NCBI RefSeq assembly: GCF_014306155.1
Contig: NZ_JACRWH010000027.1
Location: forward strand, 1 to 26,145
Direction of reading: 5' to 3'
Length of the DNA: 26,145 nt
Origin: Holdemanella hominis
GTDB lineage: Bacteria; Bacillota_I; Bacilli_A; Erysipelotrichales; Erysipelotrichaceae
Below are positions 1 to 7,756 of the stretch, piece by piece. The notes under the pieces were generated by a model. It made no database searches and was not told the DNA's origin. It saw only the letters and a list, made by a program, of their open reading frames with translations. The first letter of the stretch is position 1, and each line of letters begins with the position of its first letter. A program made the translations under genes and the position numbers.

Positions 1-86
<86 letters not shown>

Positions 87-209
87 TTTAGCTCTTAGAT
101 GTCTCTGACATCTTTCTTTACATTTGTTTGTTTGTTTCGAAATTGACGTTTTAGTTTGTATTTTTATTTCCTGTTCAGTTTTCAAAGATCATCTGCACCT
201 CAGCAGTGC
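87..209 (-). promoter_or_regulatory. pre-16S leader with boxA-like element and processing hairpin
   Basis: This is the transcribed leader between the rrn promoter and 16S. A boxA-like antitermination sequence, GATCTTTGAAAACTG, lies at 176-190 on the minus strand and resembles Firmicute rrn leaders, where the Nus complex loads. A 7-bp hairpin (AGATGTC / GACATCT, loop of 3) lies at 97-113 just before the 16S 5' end and may belong to the pre-rRNA processing structure. The transcription start is inferred near 209-210 from the promoter. No reading frame is evident. Confidence 0.7.
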
Positions 210-215
210 TCATCT

Positions 216-272
216 ATATTATCAAATCATTTCCATCTTGTAAACCCCTTTTTTTAAAATTTTTTAAAAAAA
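216..272 (-). promoter_or_regulatory. rrn operon promoter with UP-like A/T tracts
   Basis: On the minus strand the -35 box is TTTACA (239-244) and the -10 box is TAATAT (216-221), separated by exactly 17 bp. Immediately upstream, 249-272 is almost pure A and T in alternating runs, as expected of an UP element contacted by the RNA polymerase alpha subunits and typical of strong rRNA promoters. I saw no second promoter of similar quality further upstream. The remaining stretch, 273-534, is AT-rich and contains a 16-bp A/T palindrome around 461-476 but no gene I can support. Confidence 0.75.
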
Positions 273-534
273 GAAAAGAAGATTCATTCAGCCCCGTCAA
301 GCCTAATAAAATCTTCTCTCCGTCAAAATTTGTTTTTGACACCAAAAATGATTCGCGCTATCAATTTTACTGTCTGTTATTCTTGCAGAAGTATTAGTAT
401 CAATCCCAAATTCCCTAAGCCTTTTAAATAAAAGCTTTATTTACACTTATATACTACTTAAAAAAAAGCTTTTTTTCAATTACAAAAGTCACTAATTTTA
501 TACATTTTTTGGTAAAATAAGTACGGTGATAAAA

Positions 535-981
535 ATGAATGAAATTTTAATTGAACAATGCAGTTATTTAATCGATGATACACTGCCAAACATCGCAAAT
601 ATTTCAAATTTAATAGCTCTGCTCTATCATGAAATGGAAAACATCAATTGGCTAGGCTTCTATATTTGTGATGAAACAAACAACGAATGTACTCTAGGAC
701 CTTTCCAAGGAAAAGTTGCCTGTACACGCATACCATATGGAAAAGGTGTTGTAGGTACTTGCGCTAAAACACAAGAAACACAAAGAATTGAAGATGTACA
801 TAAATTTTCAGGTCACATTGCCTGCGATTGTGCTTCCAATTCTGAAATCTGTATTCCTGTAAAAAAAGATGACAAACTCGTTGCCATCTTAGATGTTGAT
901 TCTTTTGAATTCAATAACTTCTCAAAAGAAGACCAAGCCGCCTTAGAAAAGATCTGCGAATTCTTTATTCCTCTTTTCTAA
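535..981 (+). CDS. msrC: free methionine-(R)-sulfoxide reductase (GAF domain)
   Basis: This protein reduces free L-methionine-(R)-sulfoxide in the cytoplasm, part of oxidative damage repair. It is a single GAF domain of 148 residues, the family's usual size. The fRMsr signature is clear: NWLGFY, LGPFQGKVACTRI, GKGVVGTCA and HIACDCASNSEICIPV, ending in the conserved LDVDS segment. The three family cysteines (in VACTRI, GTCA and the ACDCAS segment) are all present, so it should be active. An in-frame GTG lies at 526, but ATG 535 is preferred because GGTGAT at 525-530 fits a Shine-Dalgarno site at the right distance. It stands alone and converges on the AAC(3)-like gene, their ends overlapping by 17 bp. 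Confidence 0.93.
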   Translation: MNEILIEQCSYLIDDTLPNIANISNLIALLYHEMENINWLGFYICDETNNECTLGPFQGKVACTRIPYGKGVVGTCAKTQETQRIEDVHKFSGHIACDCASNSEICIPVKKDDKLVAILDVDSFEFNNFSKEDQAALEKICEFFIPLF

Positions 982-1678
982 GTACGAAGATATCATCTAG
1001 ACTCGAATCACTTTGTAGAACCGTCAAACCATCCAGTAAATCTCTAGATAAGTCATCATCTACAATTTGAACAAGGAATGACTTTGTCAATTGACGCTTC
1101 GAATGAATAAAAGCTCTTTGTACAACAGTCTTACCCAGTTGATACTCATTTGAAAGTGCCTGCACCATTAAACTCTTTTCTGGTGATACACCAATTAGAA
1201 GGTTGCAAGCCTTTTTTTCATGCAAGAAAGAAAGACTTCCATTAAAACTTAGAGCATCATTGACATCCACCTTTAACAGGTTTTCATCAAAACATCCCCA
1301 ATACGCAAAACTATATACAGGATGATTTGAACGATATACATCTTTATAATGCAAAAACAAATTTGTGCACTCTTGATAGATTTCACTAGGCGTGTACATC
1401 ACATGGTAGCCAGGCAAGTTTTCACGCACTTCTTTCCATTTTTCGAAAGGATATATCGTATCCGTACAAGCAGGATCCAGACAAGAATATGAGAAACAAG
1501 GCATGCACAATAAACCTGTATCTCCAATCAATTCTTGCAGTGTTTCTATCAGCATTTGATAGTTACCCACCAAGCCACTATAACGAGATAGATCTGCTTC
1601 TAATAAAATTTTACTCCCCTTTTCAATGCCCAAGTCGATAAATATTTGTTTAAAATCTTCTTTTGTATAAATTTCCAT
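965..1678 (-). CDS. AAC(3)-like acetyltransferase family protein, catalytic site diverged
   Basis: The 237 residues follow the Antibiotic_NAT (AAC(3)/YokD) fold family, whose members transfer acetyl from acetyl-CoA to the 3-amino group of aminoglycosides or to other amines. Recognisable blocks in order are an N-terminal segment like the family's 'H-S-S-L' region (here LLEADLSRYSGLVG), GDTGLLCMPCFSYS with DPAC, TPSEIYQE, and RSNHPVYSFAYWG. It is shorter than the usual 260-280 residues. The later block, normally containing a His and Glu (S-x-H-x-A-E), reads EKSLMVQALSNEY and lacks the His. I would not call it a resistance gene. It lies 16 bp after glpK on the same strand with only a weak ribosome site, so it is probably translated from the glpK message. 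Function unknown. Confidence 0.7.
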   Translation of the reverse strand: MEIYTKEDFKQIFIDLGIEKGSKILLEADLSRYSGLVGNYQMLIETLQELIGDTGLLCMPCFSYSCLDPACTDTIYPFEKWKEVRENLPGYHVMYTPSEIYQECTNLFLHYKDVYRSNHPVYSFAYWGCFDENLLKVDVNDALSFNGSLSFLHEKKACNLLIGVSPEKSLMVQALSNEYQLGKTVVQRAFIHSKRQLTKSFLVQIVDDDLSRDLLDGLTVLQSDSSLDDIFVLRKEE

Positions 1679-1694
1679 GCCAATATTCTAACTT

Positions 1695-3176
1695 TTATTT
1701 ATAACTCTGGCAAGTTTTTACCGCCTTTTTCCAGTTTGTATACAAGCTATCCATTTCTTCATCACTCTTTTTAGGCACAAACTCTTTTTGAAGATCTACC
1801 CCAAGCTCATCTTGTGTCCAATACCCGCAAGAAAGTCCTGCCAAATAAGCTGCACCTAAAGCCGTTAATTCATTGGTCTTAAAACGTTGAACAGGCATTT
1901 GAAGTAAATCACTCTGGAACTGCAACAAGAAATTATTGGCAGCAGCTCCACCATCCACCTTCAACGATGAAATCTCAATCTGGCTGTCTTGCTTCATTGC
2001 CTCTAACACATCTTTTGACTGATAGGCCATAGATTCCAAGGCTGCGCGAACAATATGATTTTTATTGGCTCCAAAAGTTAAACCAACAATAGTTGCCTGA
2101 CAAGCATCATCCCAATATGGAGCCCCCAACCCTACAAAGGCCGGTACAATATAGACACCATTTGTATTTTCAACACTTTCTGCCATGCCCTGCGTATCTT
2201 TTGTATTTTCAAATAACTGCAACTGATCACGAAGCCACTTCATTAAACTACCTGAAACAAAAATACTTCCTTCTAAAGCATAATTGACTTGATTACCAAT
2301 TTGCCAAGCGACCGTCGACAATAAACCATTCTTTGATTCGACGATTTTATCGCCCGTATTCATCAACATGAAACCACCTGTTCCATATGTATTCTTAATG
2401 CCACCCGCACTAAAGCAGCCTTGACCAAATAAAGCCGCCTGCTGATCACCTACAACGGAACAAATTGGAACTTCTTGACCAAAAAAATGATACGAAGCTG
2501 TCTTACAATACACATAGGATGTCGGTTTGACTTCCGGTAAGATTTGTCTAGGAATATCAAACATTTCTAATAATTCTTCATCCCAAGATAACGTATGAAT
2601 ATTAAACAATAGAGTACGACTCGCATTCGATACATCCGTAATATGCGTTAAGGAACCCGATAACTTCCATACGATCCAGCTATCCATTGTTCCAAATAAC
2701 ACTTCGCCTTTTTTTGCCTTTTCATAGACAGCTGGATTTTGATCAAAAATAAAGCGAATCTTACTCGCTGAAAAATAAGGATCAATACGAAGGCCCGTTT
2801 TCGCCTTCACAACATCTTCATACCCTTTTTCCTTCCAACTATCACAAATACTCTTTGTCTGTTTAGACTGCCATACAATGGCAGGATTTACAGGAAGCCC
2901 TGTTGATGCATCCCATAAAACACTTGTTTCACGCTGATTACTTATTCCAATCGCGGCCACTTGTTCTGGACGGATCTTACTTTTTAAGATGACCTCACTC
3001 ATCACGGCCAAACACGCCAACCAAATCTCATTGGCATCTTGTTCTACCCATCCTGGATGTGGGTAGGATATTGTCGTTTCTTTTTGGGCAATCTCAACCA
3101 CATTGGCTGCTTTATCAAATAAAACAGCACGCGTACTTGTTGTTCCGTGGTCGATTGCTAAAATATATTTTTGCAT
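1695..3176 (-). CDS. glpK: glycerol kinase
   Basis: GlpK phosphorylates glycerol to sn-glycerol 3-phosphate with ATP in the cytoplasm. The 493 residues are full length for this FGGY kinase. Visible features are the N-terminal phosphate-binding AIDHGTTSTRAVLFD, the PGWVEQD segment, GDQQAALFGQ, NTYGTGGFM and the C-terminal DGGAAANNFL nucleotide-binding block. His230 lies in YHFFGQEVP, the position known in Bacillus and Enterococcus GlpK to be phosphorylated by HPr, so PTS control of activity is expected. A TAAGGAG site precedes the ATG. No glycerol facilitator or glycerol-phosphate oxidase/dehydrogenase is nearby; the only companion is the AAC(3)-like gene downstream. Upstream lies a sigma-A promoter whose -35 box sits in an inverted repeat. 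Confidence 0.97.
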   Translation of the reverse strand: MQKYILAIDHGTTSTRAVLFDKAANVVEIAQKETTISYPHPGWVEQDANEIWLACLAVMSEVILKSKIRPEQVAAIGISNQRETSVLWDASTGLPVNPAIVWQSKQTKSICDSWKEKGYEDVVKAKTGLRIDPYFSASKIRFIFDQNPAVYEKAKKGEVLFGTMDSWIVWKLSGSLTHITDVSNASRTLLFNIHTLSWDEELLEMFDIPRQILPEVKPTSYVYCKTASYHFFGQEVPICSVVGDQQAALFGQGCFSAGGIKNTYGTGGFMLMNTGDKIVESKNGLLSTVAWQIGNQVNYALEGSIFVSGSLMKWLRDQLQLFENTKDTQGMAESVENTNGVYIVPAFVGLGAPYWDDACQATIVGLTFGANKNHIVRAALESMAYQSKDVLEAMKQDSQIEISSLKVDGGAAANNFLLQFQSDLLQMPVQRFKTNELTALGAAYLAGLSCGYWTQDELGVDLQKEFVPKKSDEEMDSLYTNWKKAVKTCQSYK

Positions 3177-3201
3177 AGAAAAAAATCTCCTTATATGTCT
3201 T

Positions 3202-3230
3202 ATTTTAATCTTTTTGTAAGCCCTTTACAA
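3202..3230 (-). promoter_or_regulatory. glpK promoter with overlapping inverted-repeat operator
   Basis: On the minus strand the -35 box TTGTAA (3225-3230) and -10 box TAAAAT (3202-3207) are 17 bp apart, with glpK starting 25 bp downstream of the -10. The -35 is part of a perfect inverted repeat, TTGTAA-5 bp-TTACAA (3214-3230). The arms resemble a catabolite-responsive element (TGTAA..TTACA), but the centre is AGGGC, one base longer than the canonical CG-centred site. It would suit a repressor that blocks the -35; whether that is CcpA is inference. Confidence 0.55.
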
Positions 3231-3241
3231 GATTTCGTGGA

Positions 3242-3272
3242 CAAAAGAAAAGAGATGTCAAAAACATCTCTT
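3242..3272 (-). terminator. rho-independent terminator of pheST
   Basis: A 9-bp stem, AAGAGATGT / ACATCTCTT (3264-3272 with 3250-3258), has a 5-base loop and is followed on the minus strand by TTCTTTTG. The first stem arm includes part of the pheT stop codon, so the terminator begins inside the end of the gene. Confidence 0.8.
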
Positions 3273-5658
3273 AACTACGAAGTGTTGCGTTGCAATCTTT
3301 TTGAATATGTTCAAGGATAGCTTCAAACACTTGATTGATTTCTTCATCTTTTAATGTATGAGAATCCGACTGGAATGTGATCGATAACGCAACAGATTTT
3401 TCATCTTTATTTACGTGTTCACCTTCATAAACATCAAATACTTCTACATCACGAACGATCATTTCTTTATTTAAACGACCCTGTTTATTAATTGTGTCCA
3501 CTACCTTTTGTACCGGCATTGTACGATCTAAAACGAATGCCAAGTCACGAGATACACTTGGATATTTTGAAACTGGAGTGAATTTGATTTTGGATTTCTT
3601 CACATCGATCAACGCATCAAAATCAAGTTCAGCCATCACAATATTCTTACCATATTTAGGATGAATATCACCTAATAATCCAACACAATCTTTTCCTAAC
3701 ATGATCTTTGCACTGCGATATGGGTGGAAGTGTGTTGTATCCATATCATTTTCTACAAATGAAATTCTTTGAGCTGCAATACCAATTTGTTCAAAGAAAG
3801 CTTCTACTAAACCTTTTAATGTGTAGAAATCGCTTGGTGTTACATCACTTGTCCAACGAGTTTGTTGTAAATTTCCACTCATGGCAATAGCTAAATGCAT
3901 TTTAGCACCACTTACACCAGCTACATCACTCAATTCAAAGACATTGATATCTTTGATATTACGAGCACGGTTATAAGAAACAACATCTAATAAGCTTGGC
4001 AAAATACTTGTACGAATGTAGCGACGCTCTTCACTCATAGGACTAGCTAGTTCGATTGCTTCATCATTATTAAAAATCGCATTGTCTTTCTTTTCTGTAC
4101 TAACCAAAGTATACGTTAAACAATCTTGTAAACCTTGACTACATAAGAATTGACGTGCTTGACGAGTCAATTGTTGTTTATACGTTAATTTACCTTCTGT
4201 CATTGGCATAACTGGAAGCGTACTTGGCAAACGATCATAACCTAGCATACGAATAACTTCTTCACTTAAATCCGCCATTCCTTCCATATCGGTTCTTGAA
4301 CTTGGAATGTGACATGTGATAGTTGTACCTTCAACTTCAGGTTCAAAGTCTAAACGTGCAAATACATCGACAACTTCATCTAAGTTAAAGTCAGTGCCTA
4401 AACGATTATTAATAGCTTCTAAAGTGCAAGAAATTGATTTTGGTTCATAAGGAACCTGTCCATATTGAACTGTTTCTTCAATACCTGTCGCATCCGCATA
4501 TTCAATCAACAATTGAACGGCACGATCCAATGCTTTTTTACTAGCTAATGGTTCAATACCTTTTTGGTAACGAACACTTGCTTCTGTAGAAAGATTTAAG
4601 CGGCGTGCTGTATTACGAATCGCAACATGATCAAAAATAGCACATTCAATAATAATTGAATCCGTTGTATCTAAAATCTTAGAATCATCTCCACCCATAA
4701 CACCGGCAATACCGATTGGTTTACCTTGATTTGTGATGACGATATCTTCTGGTTGTAATTTATAAGTCACACCATCTAAGGCTGTATATTCTTCATCAAA
4801 GCCATCGGCTACGACAATACTTTGACTTGGCAAAGATTTCGCATCATAGAAGTGCATTGGTTGCCCTGTTTCTAACATAACGATATTTGAAATATCGACA
4901 ATATTATTAATTGATTTTACACCACTAGCCGCCAATAATTCTTTCATCCATTTTGGACTTTCTTTGATAGTTAAGTGGTTAATCACTTTTCCATAGAATA
5001 ATGGACATTTTGATGTTGTACTTTCAACATGCAAGTTACTAGGTGTACCTACATCACTAACACCTTCATAATTTGGAAGTTTAACTTCACGATTTAAGAT
5101 GGCCCCCGCTTCTTTTGCCATATTAAATGCAGCTAAACAATCATTACGATTTGGCGTTAAACCAATATCTAACACTTCATCATCTAAACCTAAATAGCCA
5201 AGTGGATCTGTATTTCCTACAGGCGCATCAGCAGGTAATACTTCAATACCACTCTTTTGATCTTCATTTAAACTAGCTGGATCTACACCAAGTTCTAGTA
5301 ATGAACAAATCATACCATTACTTTCAACGCCACGAATCACACCATTCTTGATTTCTCCACCAGGTAAAACAGCACCTGGTAGTGCAACAATTACATTTTG
5401 TCCTGCAGCCACATTGGGTGCGCCACATACAATATTGACAACTTCATTTCCTACATTGACAGTTGTACAGTGCAAGTGATCACTGTCTGGGTGTTCCGTA
5501 CAAGTTTCAACGTGACCAATCACTAAATTTGTTCCTTGCGATAAATGTTCAATACCTTCTACTTCAAAACCCGCATCTGTAATACGTTTTGCCATTTCTT
5601 CAATAGAAAGATCTTGTACATCCATAAATTGATTAAACCATTTTCTTGAAATACGCAT
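3271..5658 (-). CDS. pheT: phenylalanine--tRNA ligase beta subunit
   Basis: PheT is the large subunit of the alpha2-beta2 phenylalanyl-tRNA synthetase. The 795 residues match the usual bacterial length of about 800. Domain order is an N-terminal EMAP-type tRNA-binding domain (about residues 39-150, with HPDSDHLHCTTVNVG and IVCGAPNVAAGQ), the B3/B4 editing domain with NIVDISNIVMLETGQPMH, the B5 domain with the SSRTDMEGMADLSEEVIRML segment, a catalytic-like core, and a C-terminal FDX-ACB anticodon-binding domain (FTPVSKYPSVSRDLAFVLD). The ATG lies 12 bp after the pheS stop, and GTAGGAGG overlaps that stop, so the two are co-translated. It depends on the T-box upstream of pheS. Confidence 0.98.
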   Translation of the reverse strand: MRISRKWFNQFMDVQDLSIEEMAKRITDAGFEVEGIEHLSQGTNLVIGHVETCTEHPDSDHLHCTTVNVGNEVVNIVCGAPNVAAGQNVIVALPGAVLPGGEIKNGVIRGVESNGMICSLLELGVDPASLNEDQKSGIEVLPADAPVGNTDPLGYLGLDDEVLDIGLTPNRNDCLAAFNMAKEAGAILNREVKLPNYEGVSDVGTPSNLHVESTTSKCPLFYGKVINHLTIKESPKWMKELLAASGVKSINNIVDISNIVMLETGQPMHFYDAKSLPSQSIVVADGFDEEYTALDGVTYKLQPEDIVITNQGKPIGIAGVMGGDDSKILDTTDSIIIECAIFDHVAIRNTARRLNLSTEASVRYQKGIEPLASKKALDRAVQLLIEYADATGIEETVQYGQVPYEPKSISCTLEAINNRLGTDFNLDEVVDVFARLDFEPEVEGTTITCHIPSSRTDMEGMADLSEEVIRMLGYDRLPSTLPVMPMTEGKLTYKQQLTRQARQFLCSQGLQDCLTYTLVSTEKKDNAIFNNDEAIELASPMSEERRYIRTSILPSLLDVVSYNRARNIKDINVFELSDVAGVSGAKMHLAIAMSGNLQQTRWTSDVTPSDFYTLKGLVEAFFEQIGIAAQRISFVENDMDTTHFHPYRSAKIMLGKDCVGLLGDIHPKYGKNIVMAELDFDALIDVKKSKIKFTPVSKYPSVSRDLAFVLDRTMPVQKVVDTINKQGRLNKEMIVRDVEVFDVYEGEHVNKDEKSVALSITFQSDSHTLKDEEINQVFEAILEHIQKDCNATLRS

Positions 5659-5670
5659 ATTTAAATCCTC

Positions 5671-6705
5671 CTACTCATAACGTTTGAATGTAGAATTGAA
5701 TCGTTTATCATTTGTATAGAAATGACGAATATCATCAATGCCATACTTCAACATCGCAACACGCTCAACACCTACACCGAACGCAAAACCACTACATTTT
5801 TCTGGATCATAACCAGCCATCTTTAATACGTTTGGATGCACTTCTCCAGCACCTAGAATTTCAATCCATCCAGTACCTTTACATGTTGGACATCCTTTTC
5901 CATTACAAATGTGACAAGAAACATCGACTTCTACACTTGGTTCTGTAAATGGGAAATAACTAGGTCTAAAACGAATCTGGCGATCTTGACCAAATAACTT
6001 TCTGGCCATAAATTCTAAAGTTCCCTTTAAGTCCGCTAAAGTGACCTTTTCACCAATAACTAAACCTTCCATCTGCATGAATTGGTGAGAGTGAGTCGCA
6101 TCATCATCATCACGGCGATATACCTTACCTGGACATACAACTTTGATTGGTAAATTTGGTGCACTTTCTTCTAATACAACCATCTGAATGGCCGTAGTAT
6201 GTGTTCTCAATAAACGATTTGGATCAATATATAAAGAGTCCTGCATATCACGTGCTGGGTGATCTTTAGGAATATTGGCTCTTTCAAAACAATATTCATC
6301 ATCGACAATGTCGTCACCTTCAATAACCTGATATCCTAAACCAATGAATAAATCTTCCAATTCTTGGCGTACCAAATTTAATGGGTGCGCATTCCCTAAT
6401 TCTGGTTTACGACCAGGTAATGTAATATCGATTTTTTCAGATTCGATCTTTTTTTGCATTTCTAAAGCTGCCAATTGTTCTTTCTTTTCTTCAATCATCT
6501 TAGAAAGATCTTGTTTTAATTGGTTAACCTTTTGTCCAAAGATAGGTTTTTCTTCTTTCGACAAATCTTTCATACCCTTCATCAACTCTTGAACAGGTCC
6601 TTTTTTACCTAGATACAAGACACGTAAATCATTCAATGAAGATGAATCTTTGACATCTTGAATTTTTTGTGTAGCTTCCTGCAAAAGCTCTTCGATTGTT
6701 TTCAT
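5671..6705 (-). CDS. pheS: phenylalanine--tRNA ligase alpha subunit
   Basis: PheS is the class II catalytic subunit that charges tRNA-Phe. From ATG 6705 it has 344 residues, the family norm. That ATG follows AAAGGAAG at a good distance; the open frame reaches 6792, but that part is T-box leader and terminator. The N-terminal 80 residues form the expected coiled-coil arm that grips tRNA. The catalytic core shows motif 2 (RTHTTAIQM and VYRRDDDDATHSHQFMQMEG) and motif 3 (GFAFGVGVERVAMLKYGIDD). A CHIC-x4-CPTC cysteine cluster followed by GTGWIEILGAGEVHPNVL is typical of Firmicute PheS. First gene of the pheST operon. Confidence 0.98.
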   Translation of the reverse strand: MKTIEELLQEATQKIQDVKDSSSLNDLRVLYLGKKGPVQELMKGMKDLSKEEKPIFGQKVNQLKQDLSKMIEEKKEQLAALEMQKKIESEKIDITLPGRKPELGNAHPLNLVRQELEDLFIGLGYQVIEGDDIVDDEYCFERANIPKDHPARDMQDSLYIDPNRLLRTHTTAIQMVVLEESAPNLPIKVVCPGKVYRRDDDDATHSHQFMQMEGLVIGEKVTLADLKGTLEFMARKLFGQDRQIRFRPSYFPFTEPSVEVDVSCHICNGKGCPTCKGTGWIEILGAGEVHPNVLKMAGYDPEKCSGFAFGVGVERVAMLKYGIDDIRHFYTNDKRFNSTFKRYE

Positions 6706-6734
6706 GTTGTTCTTCCTTTCCCTAAAAACAAAAA

Positions 6735-6947
6735 AAGACGACGCAAGAACGACTACTGCCGCGTTACCATCTTGCTTCGTCTTGATAGACACACTTAATT
6801 AACCATGATAACCGTATGAAACGGAAGAGGTTTTAACTCTTGCTCAAAGGTGAATTCACTATCCCTACTCATATAAACCTTTCACCAATCGGTTTACTCT
6901 CTGATCTAAGCGTTAAATAGTTACTATGTCTTCTCATTGCTTTAACA
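6735..6947 (-). promoter_or_regulatory. T-box riboswitch (tRNA-Phe specific) controlling pheST
   Basis: The pheS leader contains the T-box core AAGATGGTAACGCG at 6760-6773 (minus strand), which pairs with the acceptor end of uncharged tRNA in the antiterminator. The terminator is a 14-bp stem with one mismatch (6770-6783 with 6735-6748) followed by a long U tract. The upstream stem I region contains AGTGAATTCACC; the in-register specifier triplet is TTC (6852-6854), a phenylalanine codon, matching the gene controlled. Uncharged tRNA-Phe should favour antitermination. The leader starts about 7 bp past the -10 box at 6954. Confidence 0.93.
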
Positions 6948-6953
6948 TTTCAA

Positions 6954-6982
6954 ATTATATCGAAGTCCATGTTTTTTTTCAA
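6954..6982 (-). promoter_or_regulatory. pheST promoter
   Basis: On the minus strand TTGAAA (6977-6982) and TATAAT (6954-6959) are separated by exactly 17 bp, a near-consensus sigma-A promoter giving a start near 6947, just before the T-box stem I. It stands back to back with the ysgA promoter; the upstream elements of the two overlap within about 20 bp. Confidence 0.85.
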
Positions 6983-6991
6983 GCCGAAGTA

Positions 6992-7000
6992 TGGTAATAT
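6992..7000 (+). promoter_or_regulatory. extended -10 promoter of the SpoU methyltransferase, likely leaderless
   Basis: TGGTAATAT at 6992-7000 is an extended -10 element (TGn + TAATAT). The last base is 7 bp before the A of ATG 7007, exactly where transcription would start. There is no Shine-Dalgarno sequence and an in-frame TAA lies at 6995, so no upstream start is possible. The -35 position (about 6972-6977) holds only a T run, as often seen with extended -10 promoters. Confidence 0.55.
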
Positions 7001-7006
7001 TTTCTT

Positions 7007-7741
7007 ATGATTCAATCAATAAACAATAAGAAAATAAAAGAATACGCCAAACTGATTCAAAAAAAAGAAAGAGATAAGACAAATTTATTTCTCGTCGAAG
7101 GCGAACATATGGTTAAAGAAGCATTTAACGCAAATACTCTACAAGAATTATTTATCCTTGAAGGACTCGAATGTCCAATAGAGTTTAACTATGAAACCGT
7201 AACGCAACAAGTATTAAACAAATTGTCAAACCAGAATTCAAATTCAAAGATGATTGGTTTATGTAAAAAACTAAACTTAAAGCCAGACAAAGAAGAAAAT
7301 ATTCTATTACTAGATAATGTACAAGATCCAGGAAATGTAGGTACGATTTTAAGAACCGCTCATTCTTTTGGCATTGACTCTATTTATATGTCAAAGGGTT
7401 GTGCTGATATCTACAACCCAAAAACGATTCAGTCCAGTCAAGGAGCCCTTTTCTATATTCCTGTTATCCAAACGGATTTAGTAGAAAAAATTAAAAAGCT
7501 TCAAGAAAGAAATATTGAAGTGTATGCCACAGCTCTACATGATAATCACAAGAATCTTCAAGATATTAAGCCAAGTAAAAAATACGCAATTCTAGTTGGT
7601 AATGAAGGACAGGGTGTGCGCAAGGAATTGATTGATTTATGTAATCATATTGTCAAAATTGAAATGGAAACTTTCGAAAGTTTAAACGTGGCCATTGCCA
7701 CATCCATATGTATGTATACATTTAAATACGCAAAAAGGTAG
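7007..7741 (+). CDS. ysgA: SpoU/TrmH-family 2'-O-ribose RNA methyltransferase (YsgA/RlmP type)
   Basis: This is an SAM-dependent SPOUT enzyme that methylates ribose 2'-OH in RNA. The 244 residues hold an N-terminal L30e-like substrate-binding part (about 1-85, with NNKKIKEYAKLIQKKERD and FLVEGEHMV) and the SpoU catalytic domain. Its three motifs are DNVQDPGNVGTILRTA (with the conserved Asn-Val-Gly-Thr and Arg), ILVGNEGQG and SLNVAIATSICMY, forming the trefoil knot. Position beside pheST matches B. subtilis ysgA, reported as a 23S rRNA A-loop methyltransferase (RlmP); here the gene is divergent from pheS. Orthology is inferred from position and family. The start appears leaderless. The stop codon lies inside a terminator shared with the MATE gene. 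Confidence 0.9.
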   Translation: MIQSINNKKIKEYAKLIQKKERDKTNLFLVEGEHMVKEAFNANTLQELFILEGLECPIEFNYETVTQQVLNKLSNQNSNSKMIGLCKKLNLKPDKEENILLLDNVQDPGNVGTILRTAHSFGIDSIYMSKGCADIYNPKTIQSSQGALFYIPVIQTDLVEKIKKLQERNIEVYATALHDNHKNLQDIKPSKKYAILVGNEGQGVRKELIDLCNHIVKIEMETFESLNVAIATSICMYTFKYAKR

Positions 7742-7756
7742 CGAATGCTACCTTTT
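7733..7756. terminator. bidirectional terminator shared by two convergent genes
   Basis: A perfect 10-bp inverted repeat, AAAAGGTAGC / GCTACCTTTT (7733-7742 with 7747-7756), has a 4-base loop. Each strand has a T run at its exit, so it can stop transcription both ways. Both stop codons (ysgA TAG at 7739-7741 and the MATE TAG at 7748-7750 on the minus strand) lie inside the stem. Confidence 0.85.

Noticed and set aside
965..1678. Aminoglycoside resistance gene
   Set aside because: Only the fold family is supported; the protein is short and the expected catalytic His block is altered.
6706..6792. N-terminal extension of PheS
   Set aside because: These codons overlap the T-box terminator and antiterminator; ATG 6705 has the ribosome site and gives the standard length.
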